A stretch of 46,812 bases of DNA from Micromonospora okii. GTDB lineage: Bacteria > Actinomycetota > Actinomycetes > Mycobacteriales > Micromonosporaceae. The notes under the pieces are model-generated. The model searched no databases, was not told the origin of the DNA, and saw only the letters and a list, made by a program, of their open reading frames with translations. The translations under genes and the position numbers were made by a program. Shown here in pieces: positions 1 to 10,640 of this stretch. The stretch spans positions 1-46,812 of the forward strand of contig NZ_BBZF01000030.1 in the NCBI RefSeq assembly GCF_020884795.1, in the 5' to 3' direction. How positions within the stretch are numbered: position 1 is the stretch's first letter; the number at the start of each line of letters is the position of its first letter.

Positions 1-594
1 TTGCCTCGCCGGGGTCGAAGGCGAAGCCGACGGCGCGGCCTGTTCGGGGGTAAGGCTTTCGCCGGGTGCTGCGTGCCTGCCGTTGCTCACTGTTGAGGCG
101 GTTTCGTTGGTTCCGGGCCGTGCAGACGATGTATCTGCTTCGCCGGGCGCTGTGTCGAGAATGTCGAAGGTGCCTGTCGTCGAATCCGGGTCCAGGTTCT
201 GAGTTGGCCGCTTTCTGCGGAGGTGGGCCCAAGCGTCGCCGAGGCCTCGCTGTCTTTCAGTAGCGTGTCGCACTCCGTAACCGCTGTGGGCGGCAGGGAA
301 CTGACCGTGATACCGCCAGCTTCACTCAGCGTGGTCGATCATGGTCACCGCTTCCCGGATCCGCAGGGTGACCGGGCCTTGACAGAGCGCCACGATGCTG
401 TCACTGTACAGCAGCACATTGATGAGTAGCAGTGCACGGGGGTGTAAAGCTGTGACCGCAGGTTTGCCGGCGTTCTGCCGTAGACAGGCGTTGCTGGGCC
501 TTTCGGACGGACTGCTTCTCACGTGACCGCCCTTCCCGCGAGATAAACCCTCGCTTCCCGGGTTTTCCACTCTGGCCTTCGGCTCGGTTATTTT
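1..594. other. Upstream region without a confident gene
   Basis: No recognisable gene. Base composition is lower in GC and less codon-biased than the rest of the window. The minus strand is open from 321 to the left edge (about 107 codons, stop at 322-324), with a possible GTG at 271-273; the translation is Ser/Thr/Pro/Ala-rich and matches no family I know. It could be the start of a leftward gene that continues outside the window, or chance. A T-rich stretch at 590-596 lies just before the RHS gene, with only a weak three-base-pair hairpin in front of it. Confidence 0.4.
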
Positions 595-711
595 TTGCTG
601 CCCATTTCAGCGCGTTGGCTGTTCGCACCGGCGTCCTTTACTGTGCCCCGACCCCTCGTGTCGTCGCGCGGCACGCTGCCCGCCAGCTTCTCCTCGATCC
701 GGGGGTTGATG

Positions 712-3700
712 ATGTCCTCCAACGTTCGGCGCCTGTTCCACCCGCGTTGGCAGCCAGCCGACCTGCATCCTCGGCCACGTAGACGGCAGCCGTTGCTCCG
801 CATGGCGAACGCACGCTTGACGGTGGCGGCCGCGCTGGTCGGTATCCTGATGCTCAACCTGGGCGGCAGCGGAGTGACCGCGTTTCCGGTCTCCGGGACC
901 GGGAAGGGCGGGATCGCCAACGGTCAGCGTGGTAGTGGTAAGAAGCCGGACCAGGTATGGGGATCGGCAGCCGGCAAATCCCACGTGACCCGCGGGCGGA
1001 ACAACGAGGAGATCCCGAAATCGCTACGGGGGCAGTATCCGCTGCATCGACTCGCCCAGGAACCGGCAGCGGGACGGAACAAGGCATTTGTTGCCGTGCC
1101 ACCGGCCGGTCGTGCTCGCGGTTTCGACAAGCGGACCAGTCGGGAGCGCCTAGCCGACCGCGCCGCCAACCAGCGGGTCTACGACAACGCGGACGGTACC
1201 CAGACGACCGAGTTCTCGTCCGCGCCGATCAACTATCGCAAGCCTGACGGCAGTTGGGCACCGATCAACCCTGACCTACTGCCGGCGGGCAACGGCGCGG
1301 GCTGGCATACGACCGCCGACATGGTGGGTCTCAACATCGACGCCCGCAGTACGGCGGGTGAGTTGGCACGGCTGACGTTTGAGGGCGGCGCCGAATTCGG
1401 CTTCGGGCTGTCCGGAGCAAGAGACTCGCCCGGCCGGGCTGACGGAAACGTCGTCACCTACGTCGACGTACGCCCGGACGTGGACCTGCGGTTGGAGCCC
1501 CGGGCCGGCGGGGTGAAGGAGACCCTGGTCCTGCACTCGGCCCAGGCGCCCAGCTCGTACGTGTTCCCGCTTCGCCTAAGAGAGCTCACGGCGCAGCTTG
1601 CCGACGGCCAGGTCCTTCTCACCGGCCGAGACGGACGCCAGCGGGGGGTCATTCCTCCCGGTTACATGATGGACGCCGGCTCCGGTGCCACCGGACCGGC
1701 GACCTCCACCGGTGTGACGTACGAACTGGTCACCGACGAGGGTCAGCAGGCGCTGAAGGTCACCCTCGACAAGGAGTGGCTGAGCGACCCGGCCCGGAGC
1801 TACCCGGTCGAGGTCGACCCGACCGTGGGCCCGCCGGTCGACCCGGTGAAGGCCGACAGCAGTATGTACGTCCACGGGAACAGTTCCACCTCCGGCGGCA
1901 GCGAGTTGCTCGTCGGCCGCTCCGGCGGATCCAACGCTGCGGCCTATCTCAAGTTCGGCGGACTCGTCAGCCGACTTCAGCACCACACCATCCACGGCGC
2001 AGCGCTCTCCGCGGTCAACTTCGACGCGGCCTCCTGCAGACCGAGGCAGGTGACCGTCCACCCGGTCACCGAATCGTGGTCGGCCGGCACCGGCTACTCG
2101 TACCCGGGGCCGTCGGTGGGTGGGTCGCTGGCCAGCCGTTCGTTCGCTCACGGATACGTCGCGCTCGGCCAGAACCAGTCGGCCTGCCCGGCGGCGGGGG
2201 AGATGTTCGACCTCGGCGCGGCCGGGCGGAACCTGGTGCAGCGCTGGGTGGACGGCCAGCAGGACAACCACGGCCTCTCGCTGCGCGCGTCGACCACCGA
2301 CGGCTCCGCGTGGAAGAAGTTCGCCGGCACCGGAACCGCCAACCCGCCGGCCCTGTACGTCACCCACTCGCCGTACAACGCGGGGTACGCGATCCCGAAG
2401 CCGACGCCGGAACCGGCGGTCCTGCGCAACCAGGACGGCAAGGTCAAGGTCACTGTCACCAACCGTGGCGCGGAGGCATGGTCGCCGTCGAACTACTACC
2501 TCGCCTACCGGGCGTACGACGCGAGGACGGGCGCGGCGGTCACCCAGCAGCGGGCGGCCAACCTCAGCACCACCCTCGCCCGGGGCGGGAAGGTGACCCT
2601 CGAGGCGACCGTCAAGCGGATGGAGCCGGGCACCTACTTCCTCGACTTCACCATGGTGCGAACGGGCGGCACCGTCTTCACCGACCATCAGGTACCGCCC
2701 GGCAGGATCGTCCTGCAGGTCTTCGATGTGCCGCCAGTGGTGCAGGAGATCTATCCGGACAACGGCTACCAGGCACCCACGCTGACCCCGCTGCTCTGGG
2801 CCCGGGCCGTCGACACCGACGCGCCACCCGGCGCCACGCTGTCGTTCAAGTTCGAGGTCTGTGACCGGACCGATGCCGGGGCGGCCACCAACTGCACGAA
2901 CTCCGGCTACCAGGCCAAGCAGTCGTGGGTGGTGCCCAGCGGACGGATGTCCTGGGGCAAGAGCTATCTGTGGCGTTCCTACGTCAAGGACGTCGCCAAC
3001 GAGGTCGTCTCCCCGGACTCCGTGTTGCTCACCTCGGTGCCTCAGCCGGACCTGCTCTCCCGCATCGCCACCTCGCCCGACGCGGAGCAGGGACGGGAGT
3101 TCGACGCCCAGATCGGCAACTTCGCCACGTCGGCCGTGGATGCCACCGTGGCGACCGTCGGGCCGGAACTGAACCTGGTTCGCACCTACAACAGCCTCGA
3201 TCCCCGGCCCTCGGGGGTGTTCGGCGCGGGCTGGTCCAGCCGGTACGACATGGCCCTGATCCCCGACGACGACGGCTCCGGCAACGTGGTGATCCGCTAT
3301 CCAGACGGCCAGGAGGTCCGGTTCGGCAGGAACCCAGACGGCACGTTTGCCGCCCCGTCCGGACGGGTCGCGAAGCTCACCGTCGACGCCACCGTCTGGA
3401 AGCTGCAGGACCGCTCCGGGGCGACGTACACGTTCGTGGACGGCAGGTTGACCCGGATCAGTGACAATTCGGGGCACGTGGTCGTGCTGACCTACAACAC
3501 GTCGATCGGCAAGCTGGCCCGGGCCCAGGTGTCCAACAGCCAGACCAACACCGCCGGCCGGTCGCTGCGCTTCACCTGGACCGGCAACCACATCACCACG
3601 GTCAGCACCGACCCGGTCAACGGTGCCGCATTGAACTGGACCTACACCTACAACGGCGACCTGCTGACCAAGGTCTGCGGCCCGGAGTCCGCGTGCACCA

Positions 3701-6700
3701 GCTACGACTACGCGGCCGGCTCGCACTATCGCACCGCCGTCCTCGATGCCAAGCCCGACTCGTACTACCGCCTCGGTGAGTCCGAGGGCACCGGCGCGGC
3801 CAGCGACGTGGCGATCAACCTTGGCAAGGACGCCGGCACGTATCGCAATGTCACCCTGGGCCGGCCGGGGGCGCTCGAGGGCACGAACGGCACCGCAGCC
3901 GGTTTCAACGGGAATTCCGCCTACCTGGAACTGCCCAAGGGCCTGGTCAAGAAGAGCCGGGACGCTTCGGTCGAGCTGTGGTTCAAGATCGGGCTGGCGC
4001 AGACCGGCGGCCCACTGATCGGCTACCAGGACAAGGCGTTCGGCACCACGGCCACCAGCGGGGTGCCGGTGCTCTACACCGGCACCGACGGCAAGCTGCG
4101 TGGGCAGTTCGCGACCGGTACGATCGCGCCGATCACCTCGGTCGGCGCAGTCAACGACGACAAGTGGCACCACGTGGTGCTCTCCGCGATGGCCAACACC
4201 CAGACCATGTACCTCGACGGGGTGAAGGTCGGCGAGCTCACCGGACCGGCGATCGAACACTCGCTGCTGACCTTCAACCAGGTCGGTGCCGCGTCGGCGG
4301 CCACACCGTCCTCCTGGCCGGCCTGGGGCACCACCGCCCAACGGTACTTCGCCGGCACCATCGACGAGGTGGCCGTCTACTCGCGCCCGTTGGGCCCGGC
4401 CGCCGCAGCCGCGCATCAGCGATACGCGAAACCGGCCGCGCAGCAACTGACGCGGGTGACCCTGCCGAGTGGTCGCGTGGCCACCGAGGTCGAGTACGAC
4501 ACCGCCACCGACCGCGTCAAGGAGTACACCGACGACGACGGTGGAACCTGGAAGGTCGGCCAGCCCACGGTCTACGGTGGCGACGCCGACCTGCGGCGCA
4601 GCGTCCAGGTCCTCGACCCCGCCAACCGCCCCTACCTGTACGAGTACGACGCGCTCGCCGGTCGGCTGCTACGTTCCGGCACCCCGCTCGGTCTGGAAAC
4701 CCGGGAGGAGGACCGGCCTGGGCAGCCCAGCCCGACGCCGAGCCCCAGCCCCACCGGGGCCTGTTCCCAGCCCGATCCGAACGATCCAGCCTTCTGCACC
4801 ACGATTCCGGGCGACGCGGGCGGGCCGGTCTTCGTCCGGCACCCGCTGGAGGGCATGGCCATCCGCTCCTTCGCCTACGACGAGGACGGCTTCCAGAGCA
4901 AGGTCACCAACGAGAACGGTGACTCGGTGGAGATGACGTACGACAGCCGGGGTCGACTCTCGACCCGCAAGAGCTGCCGGACGGCCACCCAGTGCTTCAC
5001 GAACTACTACGGCTACTCGGCCACCATCACCGACCCGTTCGATCCCCGGATCGACCTGGCTGTCGAGCAGCGCGACGGGCGGTCGAGCGGGCCGACCGAC
5101 GCCACCTACCGGACCACCTTCTCGTACTCGGCAAAAGGCCAGCTGTCGAGCCAGACCAACCCGGATGGCAGCACGGTCGGCCACACCTACAGCACGGGCG
5201 GGGAGCCGGCGTACGGCGGGGGGATGCAGCCGTCCGGACTGCTGTCTACCAGCACCGATGCGCGAGGCAAGATCACCCGCTACGCCTACTACCACAACGG
5301 CGACCTGGCCCGCGTGACTGAGCCGTCCGGGCTGGTCACCGAGTACACGTACGACGTGCTGGGCCGGCGAATCACCGAGAAGGTCGTTTCTGATACCCAC
5401 CCGGCCGGTGTCACCACCACGATCACCTACGACGCGCACTCTCGGGTGGCGACCGTCACCGGGCCGGTCACCACCGACGCGATCTCGGGCCAGCGGCACC
5501 AGAGCCACACCGTCAACGAGCACGACGCCGACGGCAACGCCATCAAGGTCACCGTCTCGGATCTGCTCACCGGGGACGCAGCCCGGGTCACCAGCACGGA
5601 GTACGACGACCAGGGCCGGCCGGTCAAGGTCGTCGACGCCGAGGGCAACGAGACGAGCTACGGCTACGACCGGTTCGGCAACAAGACCACCATGACCGAC
5701 GCCAACGGCAACCGGTACGACTGGGCGTACACCGCCCAGAACAAGGTCGCCGAGGTGAGGCTGCGGAACTGGCGCGGCGACCCGGGGGGTGCCCCCGGCG
5801 CCGGCGCCGGCGACTACCTGGTGCTGCACTCCTACTCGTACGACTTCTCCGGGCGGCTGGCCAGCGACACCGACGCGATGGGCCGGCGACTGGAGTACCA
5901 GTACTACGGCGACGACCTGTTGCGCAAGATCACCCTCAAGGGCTTCCACAACCCGGACGGCAGCACCCGGAACTACGTCGTGGAGGAGAACACCTACGAC
6001 GGTGCGGGCAACGTGACCCGCAAGGTCGAGGCCAACGGCACCCGGACCACCGAGCACACCGTCGACAGGGCCGGAAAGGTGAAGACCACCGCGCTGGACC
6101 CGAACGGGGTACGGCGAGCCAACACCTTCACCTACGACCTCAACGGCAACGTCACGCAGACGGTCCGTTCCGGCACGCCGTCCAATCTGCCGTGGGAGGT
6201 GCAGGCGGCGTCGGAGGTCGTCGACTACACCTACGACGACGCGGGCAACGTGACGGCCGAGACGGTTACCGCCGAGACCGAAACCCGGGTGACGAGCTAC
6301 ACCTACGACAGCCGGGGCCTACGCACCTCTGTCACCGATCCGCGTGGCAATCTCCCCGGCGCCGACAAGGCGAAGTTCACCACCACCTACCGGTATGACG
6401 AACTCGGCCAACAGGTGGGCGTGACCGGGCCGACGGTCGTCGCAGAGAGCGACGGCAACCCGGCGGTGGAGACAGCCCCGAACAGCGCTGTCGGGTACAA
6501 CGCTTTCGGCGAGCAGGTCGCCGTGCGCGATCCCCGTGGCAAGATCTCCACCTCCGAGTACGACAAGCTCGGCCGCCTCGTTCGAGGTCTCGCTCCGACG
6601 TACCAGGCCCCGGGGGTGAACCAGCCGGTCACCCCGGAGACCCAGCGCAGCTACGACCCGTTGGGCAACGTGACCGAGGAAACCGACCCGGCCGGCACCA

Positions 6701-9700
6701 CCCGCTACACCTACGACCAACTCAACAGGCTCACGGTCCGCAACGAGCCGTCGAAAACCAACGACGACCGGGCGCTCACCAGCTACACCTACACCCGTAC
6801 CGGTGAGGTCCTCTCGGTCACCGGCCCGACCGGTGCCCGGGTCGAGTCCACCTACGACGACCTCGACCGGCAGGTCACCCAGACCGTCGTCGAGCGTCGT
6901 CCGAGCACCCGCAACCTGGTCAGCAAGCTCAGCTACGACGACGCGGGAAACCTGATCTCGACGACGTCGCCTACCGGGGCCACCACGGTCAACGTCTTCA
7001 ACTCGATCGGCGAGATCACCCGGACCACCGCGCCGACCGGCGAGGCCACGCTCTTCGGGTACGACTTCACCGGCCGGCAGGTCCGGGTCTCCGACGGGCT
7101 CGGCCGCACCACCCGCCTCGTCTTCGACCTCTTCGGCAACCAGGTCGCCACCAGCAACCTGAAGGCCGACGGCGCGACCCTGCGCACGCAGTACTACGGC
7201 TACGACGCCGCCGGCAACATGACCTCGTCGAAGGATCCGTACGACACCGTCACCTCGTACGAGTACGACGCGGCGAACCGGCTCGTCAAGCAGATCGAGC
7301 CGACGACCGCCACGGCGTCGATCACCACCACCTTCGGCTACGACGCCGCCGGCAACCGGACCCGCTACACCGATGGCCGCGGTAACTCCACCGTCTACAC
7401 GTACAACAGCCTGGGGCTGCCGGAGTCGGTGATCGAGCCACCCACGGCCGGCCATCCCACAGCCGGGGACCGCACCTGGACCTTCGGGTACAGCGCCGCC
7501 GGCAACCCGGTGCGGCTGAGTGCGCCCGGTGGGGTGAGCCGCCAGCGCACCTTCGACGCGGCGGGTCGCCTGACCGAGGAGACGGGCTCCGGTGGTGACA
7601 CCCCCACCGCCACCCGGATCCTGGACTACGACCAGGCCGGCAGGTTGACGAAGGTCAGCGCTCCCGACGGCAACAACACCTACGACTGGAACGACCGAGG
7701 TGGTCTGATCTCCGCCGCCGGCCCGTCCGGCGCGGCGAGCTTCGGCTACGACGACGACGGCCTGCTCACCACCCGGGCCGATCTCACCGGGACGGCCACC
7801 TTCGGCTACGTCAACGGCCGCCTCGACACCCTGACCGACAGCATCACCGGTCAGCAGCAGAAGCTCACCTACGACGCCGCTGGCGATGTCAAGACCGTCG
7901 ACTACGGCGCCGGCCGGTTGCGCACCTTCGGCTACGACGACTACGGCCGGGTCACCAACGACGTGCTGCGCAACTCGGCCGGACAGACGGTCGCCTCCGT
8001 CAGCTACGGCTTCGACCTCAACGGCCATGTCACGAGCAAGAACACCTCTGGCACCGCCGGTGCCGGCAACAACACCTACGATTACGACAAGGCCGGCCGG
8101 CTGATTTCCTGGACCGGTCCTGCAGGGACCGTCACCTACGCCTGGGACGACAGCGGCAACCGGGTGCGGGCCGGCACCAAGACCTCGTCCTTCGACGAGC
8201 GGAACCGGCTGATCTCCGACGGCGACTACACGTACGCGTACACCGCTCGGGGGACCCTGCGGACCCGGACCAGCTCCGGCCTGGCCGAACAGTTCTCGTT
8301 CGACGCCTTCGACCGGCTGACCGGGGCCAAGGACCAGGCCTACGCCTACGACGGCCTGGACCGGGTGGTCTCGCGCACCGGAAACGCCTTCGTCTACGCG
8401 GGGCTGGGCGACGAGGTGGTGCACGACGGGGTCGAGTACTACGCCCGGGGGCCGAACGACGAACTTCTCGCCACTGCCCAGGGCCCGAACCAGCGGCTGT
8501 CGCTGACAGACGCCCACGGCGACGTGGTGGCGGCCCTCGACCCGGCCGACACCCAGCTTTCTGCGCTGAACGACTCCACCACCTACGACCCGTTCGGCAA
8601 GAAGATGAGCAGCTCCGGCAGCACGGGCCGGCTGGGCTTCCAGGGCGACTGGACGGACCCGGACACCGGCCAGGTGGACATGGGGGCCCGCTGGTACCAG
8701 CCGGGGAGCGGCACGTTCACCTCGCGGGACAGCGTCAACTACACCTCCGGCGACTCGATCCTGGCCAACCGTTACACCTACGGCGCGGGGGCGCCGCTGG
8801 ACTTCGACGACCCGGACGGCCACTGGCCGAAGTGGGTGGACCGCGCAGCCAGGGCGGTCAAGAACACCGTCTCCAACGTCGTCAACACGGTCAGCAGCTA
8901 CGCGTCCACGGCATGGAACTACACCAAGAGCTACGTATCCAAGGCGTGGAACTACGCCGTGTCCGGCCTCAAGGCGGTCGGTCGGGCCATCTCCAAGGGC
9001 GCGAGCTGGCTGGCGAACAAGGCCAAGAGCGTGGTCAGGTACGTCGGCAACGCGATCCGTTCCGGTTACAACACGGTGGCCCGCGCCGCTGACTGGGCGA
9101 AACAGCAGGCCAAGATAGTCGCGCAACGCATCTACCAGGCCAAGGTCGCGGTGACTAGCGCGGCGAAGGCGGCCATCAAACAGGCGGTCAAGTTTACCAA
9201 GCTGCCGGTGATCCAGGCGCTCACCAAGCCGCTGATCGCCCTCGGCAAGGTGGTCTCCACGGGCTTCAAGATGGCGGCTAGCGTCGTCGCCGTCACCACG
9301 ATGGCCATCAAGGACCCACAGAAGTTCAAGCAGAAACTCTGGCAGGAGGCGGCGCAGAAACTGGCGTCCGTCACCGAGGGCGTGTCCGCCGTGTGGGACA
9401 AGGCGACCCAGTTCGTCGAGGACCACGCTGCCACGATCGCGGGCGTCGTCGCCGGCACGGTCGTCGGGTTGGGTTGCGGTGCGGCGATCGGCTGGACCGG
9501 TGTCGGGGCGGTGGCCTGCGGGGCGCTCGCGGGGGCGGTCGGCTCGGCGGTGACTGGCTACATGGAGGGCAAGCGCGGCTGGGACCTGGCCGGCGCCGCA
9601 GCCTTGGGCGGTCTGACCGGGGCGCTCGGCGGGGCTCTGGGCTCCATCGGCGGTCAGGCGCTGGGGGCCGGGATCCGAGGACTGAGCGGCGGGCTTCGGT

Positions 9701-10638
9701 CGGCGAGTGGCAAAGCGTTAAGCGCAGGTCTGACCGAGGCCCGTGCAATCGGCAGCCAGACGCGTTCGCTCGGCAACAAGTTGGTCGGCAGGTGCCCGAA
9801 CAGCTTTACGCCACAGACCCGGGTGCTGATGGCCGACGGCAGTCAGAAGCTGATCAGCGAGGTCAGGATCGGTGACAGAGTGCTTGCCACCGACCCGACG
9901 AGCGGACGGACCGAGGGCCGTATGGTCACCGCGCTGCTTGTCGGAACCGGAAGCAAGGATCTCGTCGACATCAAGATCGATGCCGACGGTGCCAGGGGTC
10001 ATCGGACGGCAACGGTCACTGCGACCGAGGGACACCCGTTCTGGGCGGCCAATGAGAGGCGTTGGGTCAAGGCAAGTGAGTTGAAGCAGGGCTTCACTTT
10101 CGAGACGGCGGACCACCGGCCGGTAAAGGTTGTAGCCGCCACGAAGCGCACGCAATGGCAGAGGGTCCACAACCTCACCGTAGACGGTCTTCACACGTAC
10201 TATGTGGTGGCCGCCGAGACTGCGGTACTGGTACACAACTGCGGGGAAGCATATGAAAACGTTGCCCTGGGTATTCGTAAAAATGGCCTCCGGGAATTTG
10301 CGGACAAGAACCAGTACACGCATTTTCTGGATGAGGACCTTGATGGTGCGCTCGCGTCCGTCCGAGACGTCGCCAATTACCACCCAAAGGCGAGGATCCA
10401 CATCCGTCTTGACGGTTTCAAGCCTGGGGCGGGTGCGAACCCTGCAAGCGCAACGCCGGGGGACTTGTTTGACGAGGCGTATCGCAATGGCGGCGGTGCG
10501 AACTGGTTCACGACCGAGCGGGAGATGAATATCGTGGGCCGTTCCGTCCGGCTCGGCAACAGAAGGTGGGATAGCATCAATTTCTATCTGAATGAAGCAG
10601 AAGTAAATATCGCTCGACCGAGCTACCTTGGAGGATAG
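712..10638 (+). CDS. Secreted RHS/YD-repeat polymorphic toxin with HINT domain
   Basis: A giant secreted protein of about 3,308 residues. An ATG at 712 (or 709) follows a GGGGG tract; the frame is open back to a TTG at 595, but that has no ribosome binding site. Order of parts: a long basic N-region and hydrophobic signal segment (about residues 31-58); a DNRLRE-like carbohydrate-binding region (about 380-556); the DUF6531-like RHS entry with the RTYNSLD motif (about 817-920); a LamG/ConA-like domain (about 1010-1240) with the KWHHVVL motif; many YD repeats (about 1380-2625); an RHS core-associated segment with YDPFG and GARWYQPGSGTF motifs; an Ala/Lys/Trp-rich helical stretch with a Gly/Ala hydrophobic hairpin (about 2705-3020); a HINT domain from Cys3028 to VHN-Cys3177; and a 131-residue tip. 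The shell should encapsulate the toxin and HINT should release it. The tip vaguely resembles polymorphic toxin type 27, but I am unsure; its activity is unknown. Confidence 0.93.
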   Translation: MSSNVRRLFHPRWQPADLHPRPRRRQPLLRMANARLTVAAALVGILMLNLGGSGVTAFPVSGTGKGGIANGQRGSGKKPDQVWGSAAGKSHVTRGRNNEEIPKSLRGQYPLHRLAQEPAAGRNKAFVAVPPAGRARGFDKRTSRERLADRAANQRVYDNADGTQTTEFSSAPINYRKPDGSWAPINPDLLPAGNGAGWHTTADMVGLNIDARSTAGELARLTFEGGAEFGFGLSGARDSPGRADGNVVTYVDVRPDVDLRLEPRAGGVKETLVLHSAQAPSSYVFPLRLRELTAQLADGQVLLTGRDGRQRGVIPPGYMMDAGSGATGPATSTGVTYELVTDEGQQALKVTLDKEWLSDPARSYPVEVDPTVGPPVDPVKADSSMYVHGNSSTSGGSELLVGRSGGSNAAAYLKFGGLVSRLQHHTIHGAALSAVNFDAASCRPRQVTVHPVTESWSAGTGYSYPGPSVGGSLASRSFAHGYVALGQNQSACPAAGEMFDLGAAGRNLVQRWVDGQQDNHGLSLRASTTDGSAWKKFAGTGTANPPALYVTHSPYNAGYAIPKPTPEPAVLRNQDGKVKVTVTNRGAEAWSPSNYYLAYRAYDARTGAAVTQQRAANLSTTLARGGKVTLEATVKRMEPGTYFLDFTMVRTGGTVFTDHQVPPGRIVLQVFDVPPVVQEIYPDNGYQAPTLTPLLWARAVDTDAPPGATLSFKFEVCDRTDAGAATNCTNSGYQAKQSWVVPSGRMSWGKSYLWRSYVKDVANEVVSPDSVLLTSVPQPDLLSRIATSPDAEQGREFDAQIGNFATSAVDATVATVGPELNLVRTYNSLDPRPSGVFGAGWSSRYDMALIPDDDGSGNVVIRYPDGQEVRFGRNPDGTFAAPSGRVAKLTVDATVWKLQDRSGATYTFVDGRLTRISDNSGHVVVLTYNTSIGKLARAQVSNSQTNTAGRSLRFTWTGNHITTVSTDPVNGAALNWTYTYNGDLLTKVCGPESACTSYDYAAGSHYRTAVLDAKPDSYYRLGESEGTGAASDVAINLGKDAGTYRNVTLGRPGALEGTNGTAAGFNGNSAYLELPKGLVKKSRDASVELWFKIGLAQTGGPLIGYQDKAFGTTATSGVPVLYTGTDGKLRGQFATGTIAPITSVGAVNDDKWHHVVLSAMANTQTMYLDGVKVGELTGPAIEHSLLTFNQVGAASAATPSSWPAWGTTAQRYFAGTIDEVAVYSRPLGPAAAAAHQRYAKPAAQQLTRVTLPSGRVATEVEYDTATDRVKEYTDDDGGTWKVGQPTVYGGDADLRRSVQVLDPANRPYLYEYDALAGRLLRSGTPLGLETREEDRPGQPSPTPSPSPTGACSQPDPNDPAFCTTIPGDAGGPVFVRHPLEGMAIRSFAYDEDGFQSKVTNENGDSVEMTYDSRGRLSTRKSCRTATQCFTNYYGYSATITDPFDPRIDLAVEQRDGRSSGPTDATYRTTFSYSAKGQLSSQTNPDGSTVGHTYSTGGEPAYGGGMQPSGLLSTSTDARGKITRYAYYHNGDLARVTEPSGLVTEYTYDVLGRRITEKVVSDTHPAGVTTTITYDAHSRVATVTGPVTTDAISGQRHQSHTVNEHDADGNAIKVTVSDLLTGDAARVTSTEYDDQGRPVKVVDAEGNETSYGYDRFGNKTTMTDANGNRYDWAYTAQNKVAEVRLRNWRGDPGGAPGAGAGDYLVLHSYSYDFSGRLASDTDAMGRRLEYQYYGDDLLRKITLKGFHNPDGSTRNYVVEENTYDGAGNVTRKVEANGTRTTEHTVDRAGKVKTTALDPNGVRRANTFTYDLNGNVTQTVRSGTPSNLPWEVQAASEVVDYTYDDAGNVTAETVTAETETRVTSYTYDSRGLRTSVTDPRGNLPGADKAKFTTTYRYDELGQQVGVTGPTVVAESDGNPAVETAPNSAVGYNAFGEQVAVRDPRGKISTSEYDKLGRLVRGLAPTYQAPGVNQPVTPETQRSYDPLGNVTEETDPAGTTRYTYDQLNRLTVRNEPSKTNDDRALTSYTYTRTGEVLSVTGPTGARVESTYDDLDRQVTQTVVERRPSTRNLVSKLSYDDAGNLISTTSPTGATTVNVFNSIGEITRTTAPTGEATLFGYDFTGRQVRVSDGLGRTTRLVFDLFGNQVATSNLKADGATLRTQYYGYDAAGNMTSSKDPYDTVTSYEYDAANRLVKQIEPTTATASITTTFGYDAAGNRTRYTDGRGNSTVYTYNSLGLPESVIEPPTAGHPTAGDRTWTFGYSAAGNPVRLSAPGGVSRQRTFDAAGRLTEETGSGGDTPTATRILDYDQAGRLTKVSAPDGNNTYDWNDRGGLISAAGPSGAASFGYDDDGLLTTRADLTGTATFGYVNGRLDTLTDSITGQQQKLTYDAAGDVKTVDYGAGRLRTFGYDDYGRVTNDVLRNSAGQTVASVSYGFDLNGHVTSKNTSGTAGAGNNTYDYDKAGRLISWTGPAGTVTYAWDDSGNRVRAGTKTSSFDERNRLISDGDYTYAYTARGTLRTRTSSGLAEQFSFDAFDRLTGAKDQAYAYDGLDRVVSRTGNAFVYAGLGDEVVHDGVEYYARGPNDELLATAQGPNQRLSLTDAHGDVVAALDPADTQLSALNDSTTYDPFGKKMSSSGSTGRLGFQGDWTDPDTGQVDMGARWYQPGSGTFTSRDSVNYTSGDSILANRYTYGAGAPLDFDDPDGHWPKWVDRAARAVKNTVSNVVNTVSSYASTAWNYTKSYVSKAWNYAVSGLKAVGRAISKGASWLANKAKSVVRYVGNAIRSGYNTVARAADWAKQQAKIVAQRIYQAKVAVTSAAKAAIKQAVKFTKLPVIQALTKPLIALGKVVSTGFKMAASVVAVTTMAIKDPQKFKQKLWQEAAQKLASVTEGVSAVWDKATQFVEDHAATIAGVVAGTVVGLGCGAAIGWTGVGAVACGALAGAVGSAVTGYMEGKRGWDLAGAAALGGLTGALGGALGSIGGQALGAGIRGLSGGLRSASGKALSAGLTEARAIGSQTRSLGNKLVGRCPNSFTPQTRVLMADGSQKLISEVRIGDRVLATDPTSGRTEGRMVTALLVGTGSKDLVDIKIDADGARGHRTATVTATEGHPFWAANERRWVKASELKQGFTFETADHRPVKVVAATKRTQWQRVHNLTVDGLHTYYVVAAETAVLVHNCGEAYENVALGIRKNGLREFADKNQYTHFLDEDLDGALASVRDVANYHPKARIHIRLDGFKPGAGANPASATPGDLFDEAYRNGGGANWFTTEREMNIVGRSVRLGNRRWDSINFYLNEAEVNIARPSYLGG

Positions 10639-10640
10639 GG

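Noticed and set aside
1576..4446. Long open frame of 956 codons on the minus strand inside the RHS gene
   Set aside because: Antisense shadow of high-GC codon bias; repetitive Val/Gly/Arg composition, no start signal, no family.
6319..9426. Minus-strand frame of 1,035 codons opposite the YD repeats
   Set aside because: Antisense shadow of the repeats; same kind of composition and no ribosome site.
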